64,000 nucleotides of DNA from NCBI RefSeq assembly GCF_003428885.1, contig NZ_QQRU01000001.1, forward strand, positions 241,907 through 305,906, written 5' to 3'. Numbering within the stretch: position 1 is the first letter of the stretch; each line of letters starts with the position of its first letter. The DNA comes from Streptococcus sp. LQJ-218 (GTDB taxonomy: Bacteria; Bacillota; Bacilli; Lactobacillales; Streptococcaceae). Positions 1 through 9,338 of the stretch are shown here, one piece after another. The notes under the pieces were generated by a model. That model did no database searches and was not told the DNA's origin. It saw nothing but the letters and a program-made list of their open reading frames with translations. The position numbers and the translations under genes are program-made.

Positions 1-107
1 AAACCGCCATCTTGTTCATCTGAAAATAAAATGGCGACAAACAGAAGCAGTGAGAAGACCATCAAGAATAATCCCGAACCACCAATCACTAAAGTTTTCA
101 GCTTCAT
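1..107 (-). CDS. orf14: Orf14-type conjugative cell-wall hydrolase, N-terminal 35 codons
   Basis: The ATG at 107 overlaps the stop of orf15 (ATGA), and the frame stays open to the window edge. The visible residues are a short basic start (MKLK) and a hydrophobic segment ending in LLLFVAILFSDEQD, which is a signal-anchor. This matches the start of Tn916 Orf14 as I remember it, a CwlT-like protein with a muramidase domain and an NlpC/P60 endopeptidase domain that locally opens the wall for the mating channel. Only the membrane anchor is in view; the catalytic domains are outside the window. Confidence 0.8.
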   Translation of the reverse strand, partial: MKLKTLVIGGSGLFLMVFSLLLFVAILFSDEQDGG

Positions 108-2287
108 GGTTTCTTACTGCCTTTCTTAATGGTGGCGGTTTTGATTGGTGGTCTACTTTTTGTATTTTGTAGTGGTACTCTTTGAACAGTAGACTGACGT
201 TCTTTTGTGATTGAACGTTGTGAAGCTCTATCTGTTGGTGCAGTTGAAGTTACTGGCTTTTGAACCGTTCTTTCTTGAACTGTATTACTTTGACGTTCCG
301 TTTTTAAACTTGAAGAATCGGACTTAACTGTTGGACGCTCTTGTTTGGCTTGTTGAGATTCCCTATAGGAAGCCTGTACAGTTGTTTGCCTTGAAGTCTG
401 TCCATCATGAGATTGTTCTTGCTTAGTGGCTGGTCTTTCATGAACGGAAGAAGCTGGCTGTTTTTTCTGTTTGACCTGTTCCATTTCAGAGCGACGCTCC
501 GCAATGGTTTTCCGTCTTTGTTCCTGCTGTTTCTTGCGTCCACTGGCTTTATCCGCTTTGGTTTGAGAAATACTTCTGGTTAAATCATGGACATTATCCG
601 TCACTTTAGATTTTCCTTGATATACTGCATATCTTGCATTGGTCGGCAAATCCTTAACCTGTTCTTTCAAATTACCAGCAGTATCTACCATTCTGTCTTT
701 GGTATCAGCTACTGTACCGATGGTTTGACCGATACGCTTTCCTAGTGTTGATTTTTCCTGCCCGTTTGGTCGAGAGTGATCTGCTTGTGTACTCGCAGAA
801 CTTCCCGAACCCGACTGTCCTTTTTTACCCGTAGCACTGGCAATGGCAGACCCAGCCCCTAAAGCAGTCACGGAGCGTCCAAGTTTCCGCTGTAGACGGT
901 GCATGTGAGCGTGCATAAGCATACGAGGTTTTCTCATCATACGACTTCCCACACTTTGAGAATCGTTACTCTGTAGAGAAAACATACTCATTAAATCGCC
1001 CAGCTTAAAGTAGATTCCTGCAAAGGTCACAATCTGTAGAAAAGCAATCAAAAAGAACGGATAACCAGCCGATAAGGTATAGAGCATGGTTGAAATACTA
1101 AATGCTGTCGTAATAATCAATGTGATTCCAGCTCGTGTCAAAATGGTATTAAAGAGCTTTGTTATGGCTCGTTTTGACATACCATCAAATGATGGAATCA
1201 TGCTTAAAATAAAGCTCACAGGCAGAAACATAGCATAGATGATAAAAAGTACCTGCGAGAAAATCATGATTCCTGTTAATAGGAATACAAATATGGAAAT
1301 CCCAATATTGAAGACAAATAGGAAGAAGACTGTACCTAAACGGTTAATCGTCTTTGTAATCGTCATATTGGTATTGCTTCTATCTTCAATTTCTTCCGCA
1401 ACAATTTTTTCTCTGTCTTCCCCATTGTTGGAATCTGGACTGGTTGAGAGCAGGCTTTCCACACGGTCAATACCAATACTTTCAATGTCTGAACTGTTAT
1501 ATTGAAGCAGTAGCCACGGTTGCTGAACCTGTATGGAAAATAGGCTGTCACGTATCAAGTCCACACTGTCCTTGCCTTGACTATCTGAATGGGGCATGAC
1601 AATTTTTGTACCCAGTGACAAACTAGCGTTGCTGATGTCTGATGAAAAGTCATTGATTTTCTTAATATAATCGGGAGCATAGGCAATAAAGGAAGCCGAT
1701 AGGATAAAAACCAGCACAAAATTCATGAGGGCATGAATTGCCTTTGTGGTTTCTCTCTTTATCAGTCCTGTATAGGCAACATAAACCCCAAGAACCAAAA
1801 TCAAGAGTAAAAGGAATCCAACATAGAAACCCTCTGTTGATAGTCCACTAGGCGTAACCCCTGCAAGGGTCTGCATATTCTTGCCAATGGAATCTGCTGT
1901 AGCGGAAATGAAGTCTAAGGAATAGGCTTCCTGTACTAAGTAACCCGTCGCATTGGAAACATAAAGACTGATTGTCCAAATAAAATTGGTAATGGCATAT
2001 AGTCCATACATGACTTGTTTTCCAATTCCGTCCGACCAGTTCCACGGTAGCCAGCCCCAGCTATTATCCACATAAAAATCCAGTTGATAGTTTTCAAGTG
2101 GGTATCGGCTGTATTCATTTGCCACATTGACCGTATCATCTACCAAGCCCGCAGCTTGAACCACCGTTCCCAGCATGGCTAAAAGAAAAATGGCAATCAC
2201 AAGTGTGAAAGCCACTGTCATTGCCACTTTACCTAGACGTTTCAGCGTCCAGTTTGATTTTATTCTGTTTAATATTGATGGTTTCAC
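104..2287 (-). CDS. orf15: Tn916 Orf15, polytopic conjugation channel protein (VirB6/ConG-like)
   Basis: A 727-aa membrane protein. Hydrophobic segments are visible at about residues 20-45, 100-115, 155-175, 190-205, 325-350, 355-375 and 395-430. The last 280 residues are a hydrophilic tail rich in Q, K, R, S and T, probably cytoplasmic. In Tn916/ICEBs1-type machines this protein (ConG/TcpH, VirB6-like) forms part of the inner-membrane channel. It lies 2 bp below orf16 and overlaps orf14 by 3 bp, so translation is likely coupled. Tn916 Orf15 is about 754 aa; the difference is probably in the variable tail. Confidence 0.9.
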   Translation of the reverse strand: MKPSILNRIKSNWTLKRLGKVAMTVAFTLVIAIFLLAMLGTVVQAAGLVDDTVNVANEYSRYPLENYQLDFYVDNSWGWLPWNWSDGIGKQVMYGLYAITNFIWTISLYVSNATGYLVQEAYSLDFISATADSIGKNMQTLAGVTPSGLSTEGFYVGFLLLLILVLGVYVAYTGLIKRETTKAIHALMNFVLVFILSASFIAYAPDYIKKINDFSSDISNASLSLGTKIVMPHSDSQGKDSVDLIRDSLFSIQVQQPWLLLQYNSSDIESIGIDRVESLLSTSPDSNNGEDREKIVAEEIEDRSNTNMTITKTINRLGTVFFLFVFNIGISIFVFLLTGIMIFSQVLFIIYAMFLPVSFILSMIPSFDGMSKRAITKLFNTILTRAGITLIITTAFSISTMLYTLSAGYPFFLIAFLQIVTFAGIYFKLGDLMSMFSLQSNDSQSVGSRMMRKPRMLMHAHMHRLQRKLGRSVTALGAGSAIASATGKKGQSGSGSSASTQADHSRPNGQEKSTLGKRIGQTIGTVADTKDRMVDTAGNLKEQVKDLPTNARYAVYQGKSKVTDNVHDLTRSISQTKADKASGRKKQQEQRRKTIAERRSEMEQVKQKKQPASSVHERPATKQEQSHDGQTSRQTTVQASYRESQQAKQERPTVKSDSSSLKTERQSNTVQERTVQKPVTSTAPTDRASQRSITKERQSTVQRVPLQNTKSRPPIKTATIKKGSKKP

Positions 2288-2289
2288 AT

Positions 2290-4737
2290 TTACACCTCTT
2301 TTCGCACAGGTGGTCTGGTATCAAAGGCATGGAGCAGTTCTTCAAATACAGGGTGGAACTGTATCACACCGACACGACCATATAAATCACTGATAAGGCA
2401 TTGCCCGTTTTCCAAATCACGCAATCGCTTCTGATTGTTTTCGTCCTCTGGGTCTACACCAAAAAAGGCAAGGGTTTTTTTAATCTCGTTAAGGTCAGTG
2501 GAACGAAAGGCAAATTTTAAGCCGAGGTTATTTTTCAGTTTTTCATCTAAGAGGTCATCTGTATTTTGGGTCACGAAATATACCCCAGCGTTCATAGCAC
2601 GACCAGCACGAACCAGCTTCATAGATAGTGTTTTCCCTTGTGCCACCTGTAAGAAGCTCCATGCTTCGTCTAAGTCTACAATCTTGAAAATACTTCGGTC
2701 TGTATGGATAAAGTCCAACGCAAAGGTACTAATGACAATCAGCATTGCTACCGATAGTAACTCCATTGTGGTATATTCCTCAAAGGAAGTTTCCTTGTCA
2801 GGAAGTACCAAGTCGGCAACCTGTATAATGTTCAGTTGTTTTTCAAGGCTGATAGACTGCTCTACATAACCATCACTAAAAAGCAGATGGGCAAAGTCAT
2901 AGTCTGTAAAACTTTCGATATGGTCGGCTATGCTGGTACTTAGTGGCGTATTCTCAACCCGTAATTCTTCAATCACTTTCATCAACCCTCGCACTTCACT
3001 ATTGGTTACTGCACGAATGGCTTTTCTAAGGATTGGGAAGCGTTCCCCATCACGAGAGGAAATCCCCGTAAGGAATGTCAAAATATCAATAGCCAGTGAT
3101 TCAGAATCTTTGGTATTTTTCATAATTACATAAGGGTCAAGTAAGCCTTTGTTTTTCTCATCAGAAGTCAGATTGACGATATTGATTTCATGGGAAATCT
3201 CTGGCAAGGTTTCTTTCCATCTGCCACGTTCTGCTTTTGGGTCTACAATCACTGCTTGTGCCCCATAAAGCACTGCATAATAGACGATAAGGTTATTCGC
3301 AAAGGATTTACCACCACCCAGCGAACCGACAAAGGCAGACGCTAACGCATTGGTTACTGAACCCTTAACCCCTTGACTGGCAAGAGCAGGTTTCAGATAG
3401 ACATTGCGTCCAGTATCTAAGCTGTAGCCAACATAAATCCCCTCATTTTCACCCAGCATTTGAGTAGCACCAAAACCTAAACCAGCGAGGAAATCAGAGG
3501 TCACGTATTGAATATAGTCATTCATATATCTTTTGCTGGCAGGTAAAAATTCTTCATGTAAGCCCAGCATATCCCCAAAAGGTCGTACCAGTTTCACGCT
3601 CAAATCATCATAGAAATCTTTCACTTCATTACAACGACGTTTAAGTTCGTCAAGGTCATTTGCTGATACCCTTACAACATAGGACAGCTTATACATAGAT
3701 TCCTTGCTTTGGTCTAAATTGGTTTCCAGCTCGTTCACACTTTCCAGAGCTTCCGCCACATTAGAGCTGGTTTCATTATCACTTTGCCATGCGTGGTTAT
3801 CCAAGTCTTTCAGTTCTTTCTTTTTATTGCGGACAGTAGATAGGGCTTTACGATTCGCTACAATTTCCACATTCATTGACGTATCAATCGGAAAGGTAAA
3901 TTGCTGTTGCTGGTAGTAGAAGATTTCAGAGGACGGGAAGTCCAGTTCGCCGACAATACTGTTGATGGTAAAGTAAGCTACATAGGCGGTTTCGTCTTCC
4001 TGCTGGATTTTCAAATATCGCTGTTTTTCTTCCACCAGACAGCTAGTAGGCTTAATGAGGTCATAGGTTTTAATCAGTGTTTCATGTTCCAGCTTTTTCT
4101 TTGATAGAGGATACTCATACTCTTCATAGGCAGTGCCTGTCTGTCCGTAAAGGTGTTCAATCAGATAGCCGAAGTCGTCCTTATCTAATCTTCGGATTTT
4201 GAAACGACGGGAGATTTTATTTTCTAAAAGCTTTTCCATCTTCTGAAAACGCAGGATTTCATCATTACTCATACTAACAAAATCGCCCATCAGCTTATGG
4301 TTCACATCATAGACAAAATCAGTAAAAGCATTTTTTGCTTCAACGGTAAGACTTTTCATAGAAAACTCCTGATCGTTGAGAAGCAACTTAAAACCGATAA
4401 AGAAACGGTAGTCCACTTGATTTTCGCCAATCATGGATATTAAAGCGTCTGTCTGTTGGTCGATTTTGTCATAGGCAACCGTTTTGAGCTTTCCAGTGAC
4501 TTCATTTTTGGAACGTTCTTGTGCAGAAAGTATGCTGGATTCTGTACTGATTTGTAAAGCATGAATCTTGCCATCACGATTTTGTGCGATAAGCTGTCTG
4601 AAAGAATCATGTACTTGTATTTTCTGTTCCGGACTTAGAAATGAGTAATTGTAGGGAACAAGCTCATAGTAAGCGTAACATTCCCCATCTTTATTCCAGA
4701 CCAGATTGTTTTCAATATATTTAATTGGATATGCCAT
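2290..4737 (-). CDS. orf16: Tn916 Orf16, VirB4-type conjugation ATPase
   Basis: With the start at 4737 (MAYPIKYIEN, preceded by AGGAGTG) the protein is 815 aa, the length of Tn916 Orf16; the frame is open upstream to 4788 but without a better ribosome site. A Walker A motif (GSLGGGKS) lies near residue 473 and a Walker B (IVDLDEAW) near 690, with a late TQNTDDLL segment typical of VirB4/ConE ATPases. It energises assembly of the type IV channel at the inner membrane. The start overlaps the 3' end of orf17 by 17 bp. The proteins fit the ConE/TcpF group. Confidence 0.93.
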   Translation of the reverse strand: MAYPIKYIENNLVWNKDGECYAYYELVPYNYSFLSPEQKIQVHDSFRQLIAQNRDGKIHALQISTESSILSAQERSKNEVTGKLKTVAYDKIDQQTDALISMIGENQVDYRFFIGFKLLLNDQEFSMKSLTVEAKNAFTDFVYDVNHKLMGDFVSMSNDEILRFQKMEKLLENKISRRFKIRRLDKDDFGYLIEHLYGQTGTAYEEYEYPLSKKKLEHETLIKTYDLIKPTSCLVEEKQRYLKIQQEDETAYVAYFTINSIVGELDFPSSEIFYYQQQQFTFPIDTSMNVEIVANRKALSTVRNKKKELKDLDNHAWQSDNETSSNVAEALESVNELETNLDQSKESMYKLSYVVRVSANDLDELKRRCNEVKDFYDDLSVKLVRPFGDMLGLHEEFLPASKRYMNDYIQYVTSDFLAGLGFGATQMLGENEGIYVGYSLDTGRNVYLKPALASQGVKGSVTNALASAFVGSLGGGKSFANNLIVYYAVLYGAQAVIVDPKAERGRWKETLPEISHEINIVNLTSDEKNKGLLDPYVIMKNTKDSESLAIDILTFLTGISSRDGERFPILRKAIRAVTNSEVRGLMKVIEELRVENTPLSTSIADHIESFTDYDFAHLLFSDGYVEQSISLEKQLNIIQVADLVLPDKETSFEEYTTMELLSVAMLIVISTFALDFIHTDRSIFKIVDLDEAWSFLQVAQGKTLSMKLVRAGRAMNAGVYFVTQNTDDLLDEKLKNNLGLKFAFRSTDLNEIKKTLAFFGVDPEDENNQKRLRDLENGQCLISDLYGRVGVIQFHPVFEELLHAFDTRPPVRKEV

Positions 4738-5113
4738 AAAATTCACTCCTAACTGCTGTAATGGCTTCTTGTGGCTGGTTTCTGCCAAGCGTTACTTTTT
4801 TTCCTGCATAGGTCAGTTTTCGTCGCAGTGCATAAGCAATGACAGACTTCAAAAATCCATAAGGCTTTTTACCATCAAAGGTTTTTGTAGACATAAACCA
4901 TGTGAAAGCCACAGGAATCCCAAAGTATTTGAGAAATGCTCCCTCTATCATAGAAAGAGGGGGCAAGTTGCCAAGTATCATAACTGCAAAGAGTGACACG
5001 ACAAACCATGTCATTTGCGTAAAGGTTATGGGAAACGGAAGTCTAAAGTCATTGATGGAGTACAACACTTTCTCAACAGACCAGATACTGGTATAGCTTC
5101 GTATTTTCTTCAT
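4721..5113 (-). CDS. orf17: Tn916 Orf17, TcpE/ConD-family conjugation membrane protein
   Basis: A 130-aa protein with two hydrophobic segments at about residues 28-50 and 65-85 (FVVSLFAVMILGN and FGIPVAFTWFM), then a basic cytoplasmic part. It resembles the PrgI-like/TcpE family (ConD of ICEBs1), which works with the VirB4 ATPase at the inner membrane. The 3' end overlaps the start of orf16, consistent with coupled synthesis of the two partners. Confidence 0.88.
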   Translation of the reverse strand: MKKIRSYTSIWSVEKVLYSINDFRLPFPITFTQMTWFVVSLFAVMILGNLPPLSMIEGAFLKYFGIPVAFTWFMSTKTFDGKKPYGFLKSVIAYALRRKLTYAGKKVTLGRNQPQEAITAVRSEFYGISN

Positions 5114-5199
5114 GTAATCAATCCTTTCATAAAAATGGGGATAGTCTTTTGACTACCCCGTAAACAAGAAAATCTGCCAGTAAGAATGTACCGACAGAT

Positions 5200-5697
5200 T
5201 TAATAGACGATTTCAAAAATCCCGTGATTGGTTGAGATAAACGTTCCCGAAAGGTCTAAATCCCGACCATAGGATTCATAATCAATATAGTTTTGAAGAC
5301 TGGCTGGCACTTCGCCTAAAGCACCCGTTTCTTCAATGTAGTAGCGTGCCACGTCAGACATATCATCACAATCGGAATGAATGATAATATCTTCTTGATG
5401 TTCGCTTAATTCTTCAATACTTGAAAAATGAGTGAGCAGAGCAGATAGCTCCGATTGTAGTTCTTCTGGCAACTCCGATACCATTTCCCATAGGCGATTG
5501 AGTTCGCTAATAGAAGTGTATTCGTCAACCGTAAAGGGTAACTCGTAATCATGAATGGCGTATTCCTCATATTCATCATTCAAGCCGATTTTCTCTTTGA
5601 CTTCCTCAAAATCAATGGGAAAGGTAAACCATGCACCAACTAATTCGCCCTCATTGTATTTGCCTAAATTGGCAATGTAGACTTGCATATCGTCCAT
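5200..5697 (-). CDS. ardA: ArdA antirestriction protein (Tn916 Orf18)
   Basis: With the start at MDDMQVYIANLGKYNEG the protein is 165 aa, the length of Tn916 Orf18. It is very acidic (runs of D and E throughout), as expected for ArdA, a DNA mimic that blocks type I restriction enzymes so that newly transferred DNA survives entry. An in-frame start 33 bp upstream exists but would add a basic cysteine-containing tail not seen in the family. It lies inside the conjugation operon between orf19 and orf17, so it is made together with the transfer machine. Confidence 0.93.
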   Translation of the reverse strand: MDDMQVYIANLGKYNEGELVGAWFTFPIDFEEVKEKIGLNDEYEEYAIHDYELPFTVDEYTSISELNRLWEMVSELPEELQSELSALLTHFSSIEELSEHQEDIIIHSDCDDMSDVARYYIEETGALGEVPASLQNYIDYESYGRDLDLSGTFISTNHGIFEIVY

Positions 5698-5815
5698 GTA
5701 TTCACACGTCCTTTCTTTATAGAGATTCAAAAATCCCTACCGCACTTCGTTTGGTGTACCATTCTTTTGCGGAACATAAGAAAACCACTTATATTCCACA
5801 AAATAACGGTTTAAT

Positions 5816-6037
5816 TTAAGCACCAATAATGCGATTGAATAGCTCTAGTAAAATGTCTTTTACTCCAGCAGCGTTGAAGACTAAGCCTACCGCAATAATC
5901 GCAATAATGAGAAAGCCAATGAGTTTACTGAACTCACGCTTGAAGCCAAGATACAAGCCAATCACAACGATTGCTAAAAGTACCAGTGATTGAGCGTTTG
6001 ATAGAAACCAGTTATAAAGGTTTTGTCCAAAATTCAT
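5816..6037 (-). CDS. orf19: Tn916 Orf19, small conjugation membrane protein
   Basis: A 73-aa, strongly hydrophobic protein with two membrane segments at about residues 14-32 and 38-55 (LVLLAIVVIGLYLGF and LIGFLIIAIIAVGLV). It matches Orf19 of Tn916, in the position of ConC/TcpD-like small channel subunits. It follows orf20 by 42 bp, with an AGGAGA ribosome site in the gap. Confidence 0.88.
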   Translation of the reverse strand: MNFGQNLYNWFLSNAQSLVLLAIVVIGLYLGFKREFSKLIGFLIIAIIAVGLVFNAAGVKDILLELFNRIIGA

Positions 6038-6079
6038 AAAAATGTTCTCCTCTCTATATTCAATGAATTTGTGTTTAGG

Positions 6080-7285
6080 TTATTTCTTTGTCGTTATCAC
6101 GTCCTTATCTTTTGCCGACTGTTGCTTCAAAATCTGCTCATGCCGGTCTGTCAGTTTCGCATGGTCGAGAATGTCTTTCACAACCTGCGTCTGGTTGATT
6201 TCATCAAGTTTAATCGCAACCTTTAAAGTGGGTGCGACTTGATGGGAAAGCCAGTTCAGCGTCCGCTGGAAAGAGTAAGGCTCTGGTTTTGTGGTTAGTT
6301 TTAATCGTTCACGGTTGTTCCCAATAAACCAAGCCCATTCTTCATTCAGCTTCCAATCAGAACGAGGTTTGGAATCGTCTTTATCTACAAAACGGATATA
6401 CCGATTGATAATTTTAAAAGCAGTCTTTTCTGGATTGTCATAGACGAGTAAATCACGGACTGCATAATAGGCACGCTCATTTTTCAGCCGAATCTCAAAA
6501 CGGTTTTTTACTTCTGCGTCTTCAATGGGAATATCATTTTTCTTGTACTGTTCATAGTCCTTTTCATAGATACAGAAATAAACTTCACTCTGTAATGAAC
6601 CGATATAGAGGGTATTTCCCATACATTCCTTTTCATCTTTGCGTACCAGTTCGCCACTGCGATAGCTTTTGAAACTGCGGAAGACGGATATACATTCTTC
6701 CTGTCTGCATTTTTCAGTGAGTACAGGGATATTCAAAATCCCTGTCTTATCGTTAATGGCAAGGTCAAGGCGTTTCATCACACCGCCAGCCACCAAAGCG
6801 TCCATAAAGAACTCATACCAGCTTCTTTGTTGAGCCAGAAGATAGCTTTCAAATTGCCGACACCCACGACCTTTCAATTCCACCAGAACTCCTTTGTCCA
6901 GTTCGTGGGAGCAGAGAACGAATATATCGCCTAAAGCATAATGCTCTGAATAAGAATAGAAACCATAGTCCTCATGAAGAAAATAGGACAGTTTCAGTTG
7001 TAAGATGTTTTCGACCACATGCTGTACGTCCGTTGTGGGAAAGCGAATCCTTACATAATCAAAGAGCATTTCAAGGGGAGCGTCGGGATTGAAGCGTTCC
7101 AGAGCTTCAAAAAGAGATTGCTGTAAATCCTCTGATGGCTTGACTTTTCCTGTTTCAATATCGCTTAGATACTGCCTTGTAATACCAGTCGCAACCGCTA
7201 AACGATTTTGAGATAGTCCATAAGCCAAGCGTTTTTCTTTTAACTGCTGTAACCAAGTTTGTTCATTCAGTAAAAATCCCTCCAA
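6080..7285 (-). CDS. orf20: MobT relaxase (Tn916 Orf20)
   Basis: A 401-aa protein with an N-terminal helix-turn-helix (about residues 15-65, SQNRLAVATGITRQYLSDIE) followed by a Rep_trans/MobT relaxase domain. This matches Orf20 of Tn916, which nicks oriT and starts rolling-circle transfer and replication. The gene is intact here; in Tn6002-type relatives an erm(B) cassette interrupts it. It starts just downstream of the oriT hairpins it acts on. A hairpin followed by five T (7289-7329) lies immediately before its ribosome site and could limit read-through. Confidence 0.93.
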   Translation of the reverse strand: MEGFLLNEQTWLQQLKEKRLAYGLSQNRLAVATGITRQYLSDIETGKVKPSEDLQQSLFEALERFNPDAPLEMLFDYVRIRFPTTDVQHVVENILQLKLSYFLHEDYGFYSYSEHYALGDIFVLCSHELDKGVLVELKGRGCRQFESYLLAQQRSWYEFFMDALVAGGVMKRLDLAINDKTGILNIPVLTEKCRQEECISVFRSFKSYRSGELVRKDEKECMGNTLYIGSLQSEVYFCIYEKDYEQYKKNDIPIEDAEVKNRFEIRLKNERAYYAVRDLLVYDNPEKTAFKIINRYIRFVDKDDSKPRSDWKLNEEWAWFIGNNRERLKLTTKPEPYSFQRTLNWLSHQVAPTLKVAIKLDEINQTQVVKDILDHAKLTDRHEQILKQQSAKDKDVITTKK

Positions 7286-7288
7286 TCA

Positions 7289-7329
7289 AAAAGGCGTATG
7301 TCAACTTTTAAAGCCCATTTTACATACGC
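7289..7329 (-). terminator. Hairpin with T-run upstream of orf20
   Basis: On the minus strand GCGTATGT and ACATACGC form an 8-bp stem with a 20-nt loop, directly followed by CCTTTTTG and then the orf20 ribosome site GGAGG. The shape is that of an intrinsic terminator or attenuator between oriT and the relaxase gene. A second, weaker hairpin (AAATCC/GGATTT) lies at about 7340-7366. Confidence 0.5.
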
Positions 7330-7398
7330 TGAAATTTTGTAAATCCCTTGTAACCAAAGGATTTTCTAATGTTTTTTTGACTGTTTCCTGTCGATTTG

Positions 7399-7447
7399 TA
7401 CCCCCCTGTTAGATACGGGGGGTTAATGGGCAGGGCAAGCCCTGCCC
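7399..7447 (-). other. oriT region (transfer origin) of the Tn916-family element
   Basis: Two inverted repeats sit side by side between the relaxase gene and orf21. The first, at 7401-7422, has six C and six G around a ten-base loop that reads GTATCTAACA on the minus strand, the recognised core of Tn916/ICEBs1-type origins. The second, at 7428-7447, is a 9-bp GC-rich stem with a two-base loop. The relaxase Orf20 would nick here. The 7-bp stem TTACGGT/ACCGTAA just beyond (7462-7480) overlaps the end of the neighbouring 145-aa gene. Confidence 0.85.
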
Positions 7448-7461
7448 GACAAAGCCAGAAC

Positions 7462-7899
7462 TTACGGTTTAAGACCGTAAAACCTGCCTTTGTCGTCTGT
7501 ATCTGCCTTTGATTCTCCCTGTATGCCAGTGTAAATCACTACCAAATCAACTTCTGGTCTTAAATATTCCTGTTCAATCACTTCTGATAGACCGTCCGTT
7601 TTGAATGAATTTCTATCAAAAAGCTGAAATTCATATAGAATATTTTTGCTGGTAATACTATGTCGCTTCTCTAACCTCATTCTGAATGTGAACGGTGGTT
7701 TCTTCACTTCACGGATAATTTCATCAATCAGCTTATCTATTCTGGAATAGAATCGTACTTTTGGATTGACGGTAAAATGCCTGTATCGGTCAATGATGTA
7801 TTGTTCACAATCTACCGTGAATTGGTCTGTATTCAAGCAAAGACAAATGACAGATTTTTCAGTCGGTGTATGATATATCTCCAATCTTTTAATATCCAT
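7462..7899 (-). CDS. Unknown 145-aa protein beside oriT
   Basis: I do not recognise this protein and do not remember it in archetypal Tn916. It begins 5 bp after the stop of orf21, with GGAG 11 bases upstream inside the end of orf21, so it is probably translated with it. It has no membrane segment or obvious motif, a mixed-charge body with one hydrophobic strand (VDLVVIYTGIQG, about residues 117-128) and a hydrophilic tail. Its stop lies at the edge of oriT. It could be an accessory oriT or coupling factor; that is only a guess from position. Confidence 0.7.
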   Translation of the reverse strand: MDIKRLEIYHTPTEKSVICLCLNTDQFTVDCEQYIIDRYRHFTVNPKVRFYSRIDKLIDEIIREVKKPPFTFRMRLEKRHSITSKNILYEFQLFDRNSFKTDGLSEVIEQEYLRPEVDLVVIYTGIQGESKADTDDKGRFYGLKP

Positions 7900-7904
7900 T
7901 ACTT

Positions 7905-9299
7905 TTATTTCTCCATTTCTTGTTGTTCTGATGATGGCTTTTTTATGTCCTGTCTGCTGTTGGATAACTTTTTAATTTCCTCTAAAAAGTCATGTCCTTT
8001 TGGTACAAGGGGAGTATAAAACTCTGATATGACACTTGTTCCTACATCAACATAGCCACGACCTTTGATTCGCTTTAAGAAGAAATCCTTTTGTACGTCA
8101 CTGCCAAACATCATGCCATAGCCCATTTCAGACATACGACCTAAAGCCACTCTGAAATTAAACTGGTCACGGATTCCGTCGCCTAGATATTTTGCGTCTG
8201 GACGCTGACAAGCCAGTATTAGAAAGAAGCCAGCTTGACGACCTAACATGACAATCTGTTTCAACTTATTTATAACTGCGGTGTTTTCTTTTGTTCCCAG
8301 CATTTCCATGAAAGCGACATATTCATCAAAGATTAAGAAGTGTGCTGGAAGTTCTAAGTAAGCATAATTTTCGCCAGTCTTATAATTTTCCATCTGCTTC
8401 ATTTCCTCACTGCGTTTTATCATTTCTTCATAGAATGTATCAATGCAGGAAAGCAAGTCTTCTTTTCTGTAGTGGACATTTGCCATCACAGAGCCTAAAT
8501 CGGCTAAGTCTGCATTTTTCGGGTCTAAGATATACAGCTTAGAATCTGTATGAAGCAAGGCTTCAATCAGTGTCAGGATAAAGTAGGTCTTACCGCCACC
8601 TGTACCACCAGCTATGAGCATGTGAGGCAGATTGTCATATTCCCACCACATATTTTTCATTAAGCAAAGTTTCCCATCATGAGCTTGTACTTCATCAATA
8701 GAAATACGACGGGCTATCATATCATAGAGCAAGGTATATTCCACGTAGGAATCCTTTAACTCTTTATCCGTCAGCTCACAGTACAAGCCACTTTCTAATT
8801 TCTTTTCCAAGTGTAGGAGCTGGTCTTGATATTTCCCCAGAGTGATTTCCACTTGTATCTGTATTAAGCCATTTTTAAGGCGATAATAGATTTTAGGGAA
8901 GTAGGTTATCTTTTCTTTGGTACGACTGGGGGAATCCTTGAAGAAGCCATCTGTTTTGACCTGTTCTGATTCATACCACTTATTTTCAAGAACCATCTTC
9001 GCCAGCTTTTGACGGTGGTAGAGTTGTTTAATCGTATCATAGCGATACCGTTTGAATAGAAACGCCACCAGCAAGCAGACAAGAATTGCGACACTGAAAC
9101 TGATACTTAAATACGGAATGTCAATCTTATCTGCTTGTGATAGGTTAAAGTCCTGCCAGTTGACCTGCTGGATTGTCTTCACATGAAACAGTCCGACAAC
9201 AAGCAGTAAAATAGGCAGTAAGGACGCTACTGTAAAATGAAAGACTAAATCTTTGTCACTCGGACGAATCCTTTTACCACGAAAGACACGCTGTTTCAT
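7905..9299 (-). CDS. orf21: FtsK/SpoIIIE-type coupling protein (Tn916 Orf21)
   Basis: 464 aa with two N-terminal membrane segments (about residues 20-40 and 62-84), a Walker A motif GGTGGGKT near residue 231 and a Walker B FLIFDEY near residue 317. This is the TcpA/ConQ-type coupling protein that brings the relaxase-DNA complex to the channel. The body matches Tn916 Orf21 closely, but the last ~15 residues (after KKLSNSRQ) differ from the archetype as I remember it, exactly where the extra downstream 145-aa gene begins. Confidence 0.92.
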   Translation of the reverse strand: MKQRVFRGKRIRPSDKDLVFHFTVASLLPILLLVVGLFHVKTIQQVNWQDFNLSQADKIDIPYLSISFSVAILVCLLVAFLFKRYRYDTIKQLYHRQKLAKMVLENKWYESEQVKTDGFFKDSPSRTKEKITYFPKIYYRLKNGLIQIQVEITLGKYQDQLLHLEKKLESGLYCELTDKELKDSYVEYTLLYDMIARRISIDEVQAHDGKLCLMKNMWWEYDNLPHMLIAGGTGGGKTYFILTLIEALLHTDSKLYILDPKNADLADLGSVMANVHYRKEDLLSCIDTFYEEMIKRSEEMKQMENYKTGENYAYLELPAHFLIFDEYVAFMEMLGTKENTAVINKLKQIVMLGRQAGFFLILACQRPDAKYLGDGIRDQFNFRVALGRMSEMGYGMMFGSDVQKDFFLKRIKGRGYVDVGTSVISEFYTPLVPKGHDFLEEIKKLSNSRQDIKKPSSEQQEMEK

Positions 9300-9338
9300 G
9301 TTTGATTTTCTCCTTTCTCTCTAATGGAAGATACGTGG

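Noticed and set aside
8342..8542. Plus-strand open frames inside the Tn916 genes
   Set aside because: They are antisense shadows of strongly conserved transfer genes without ribosome sites.
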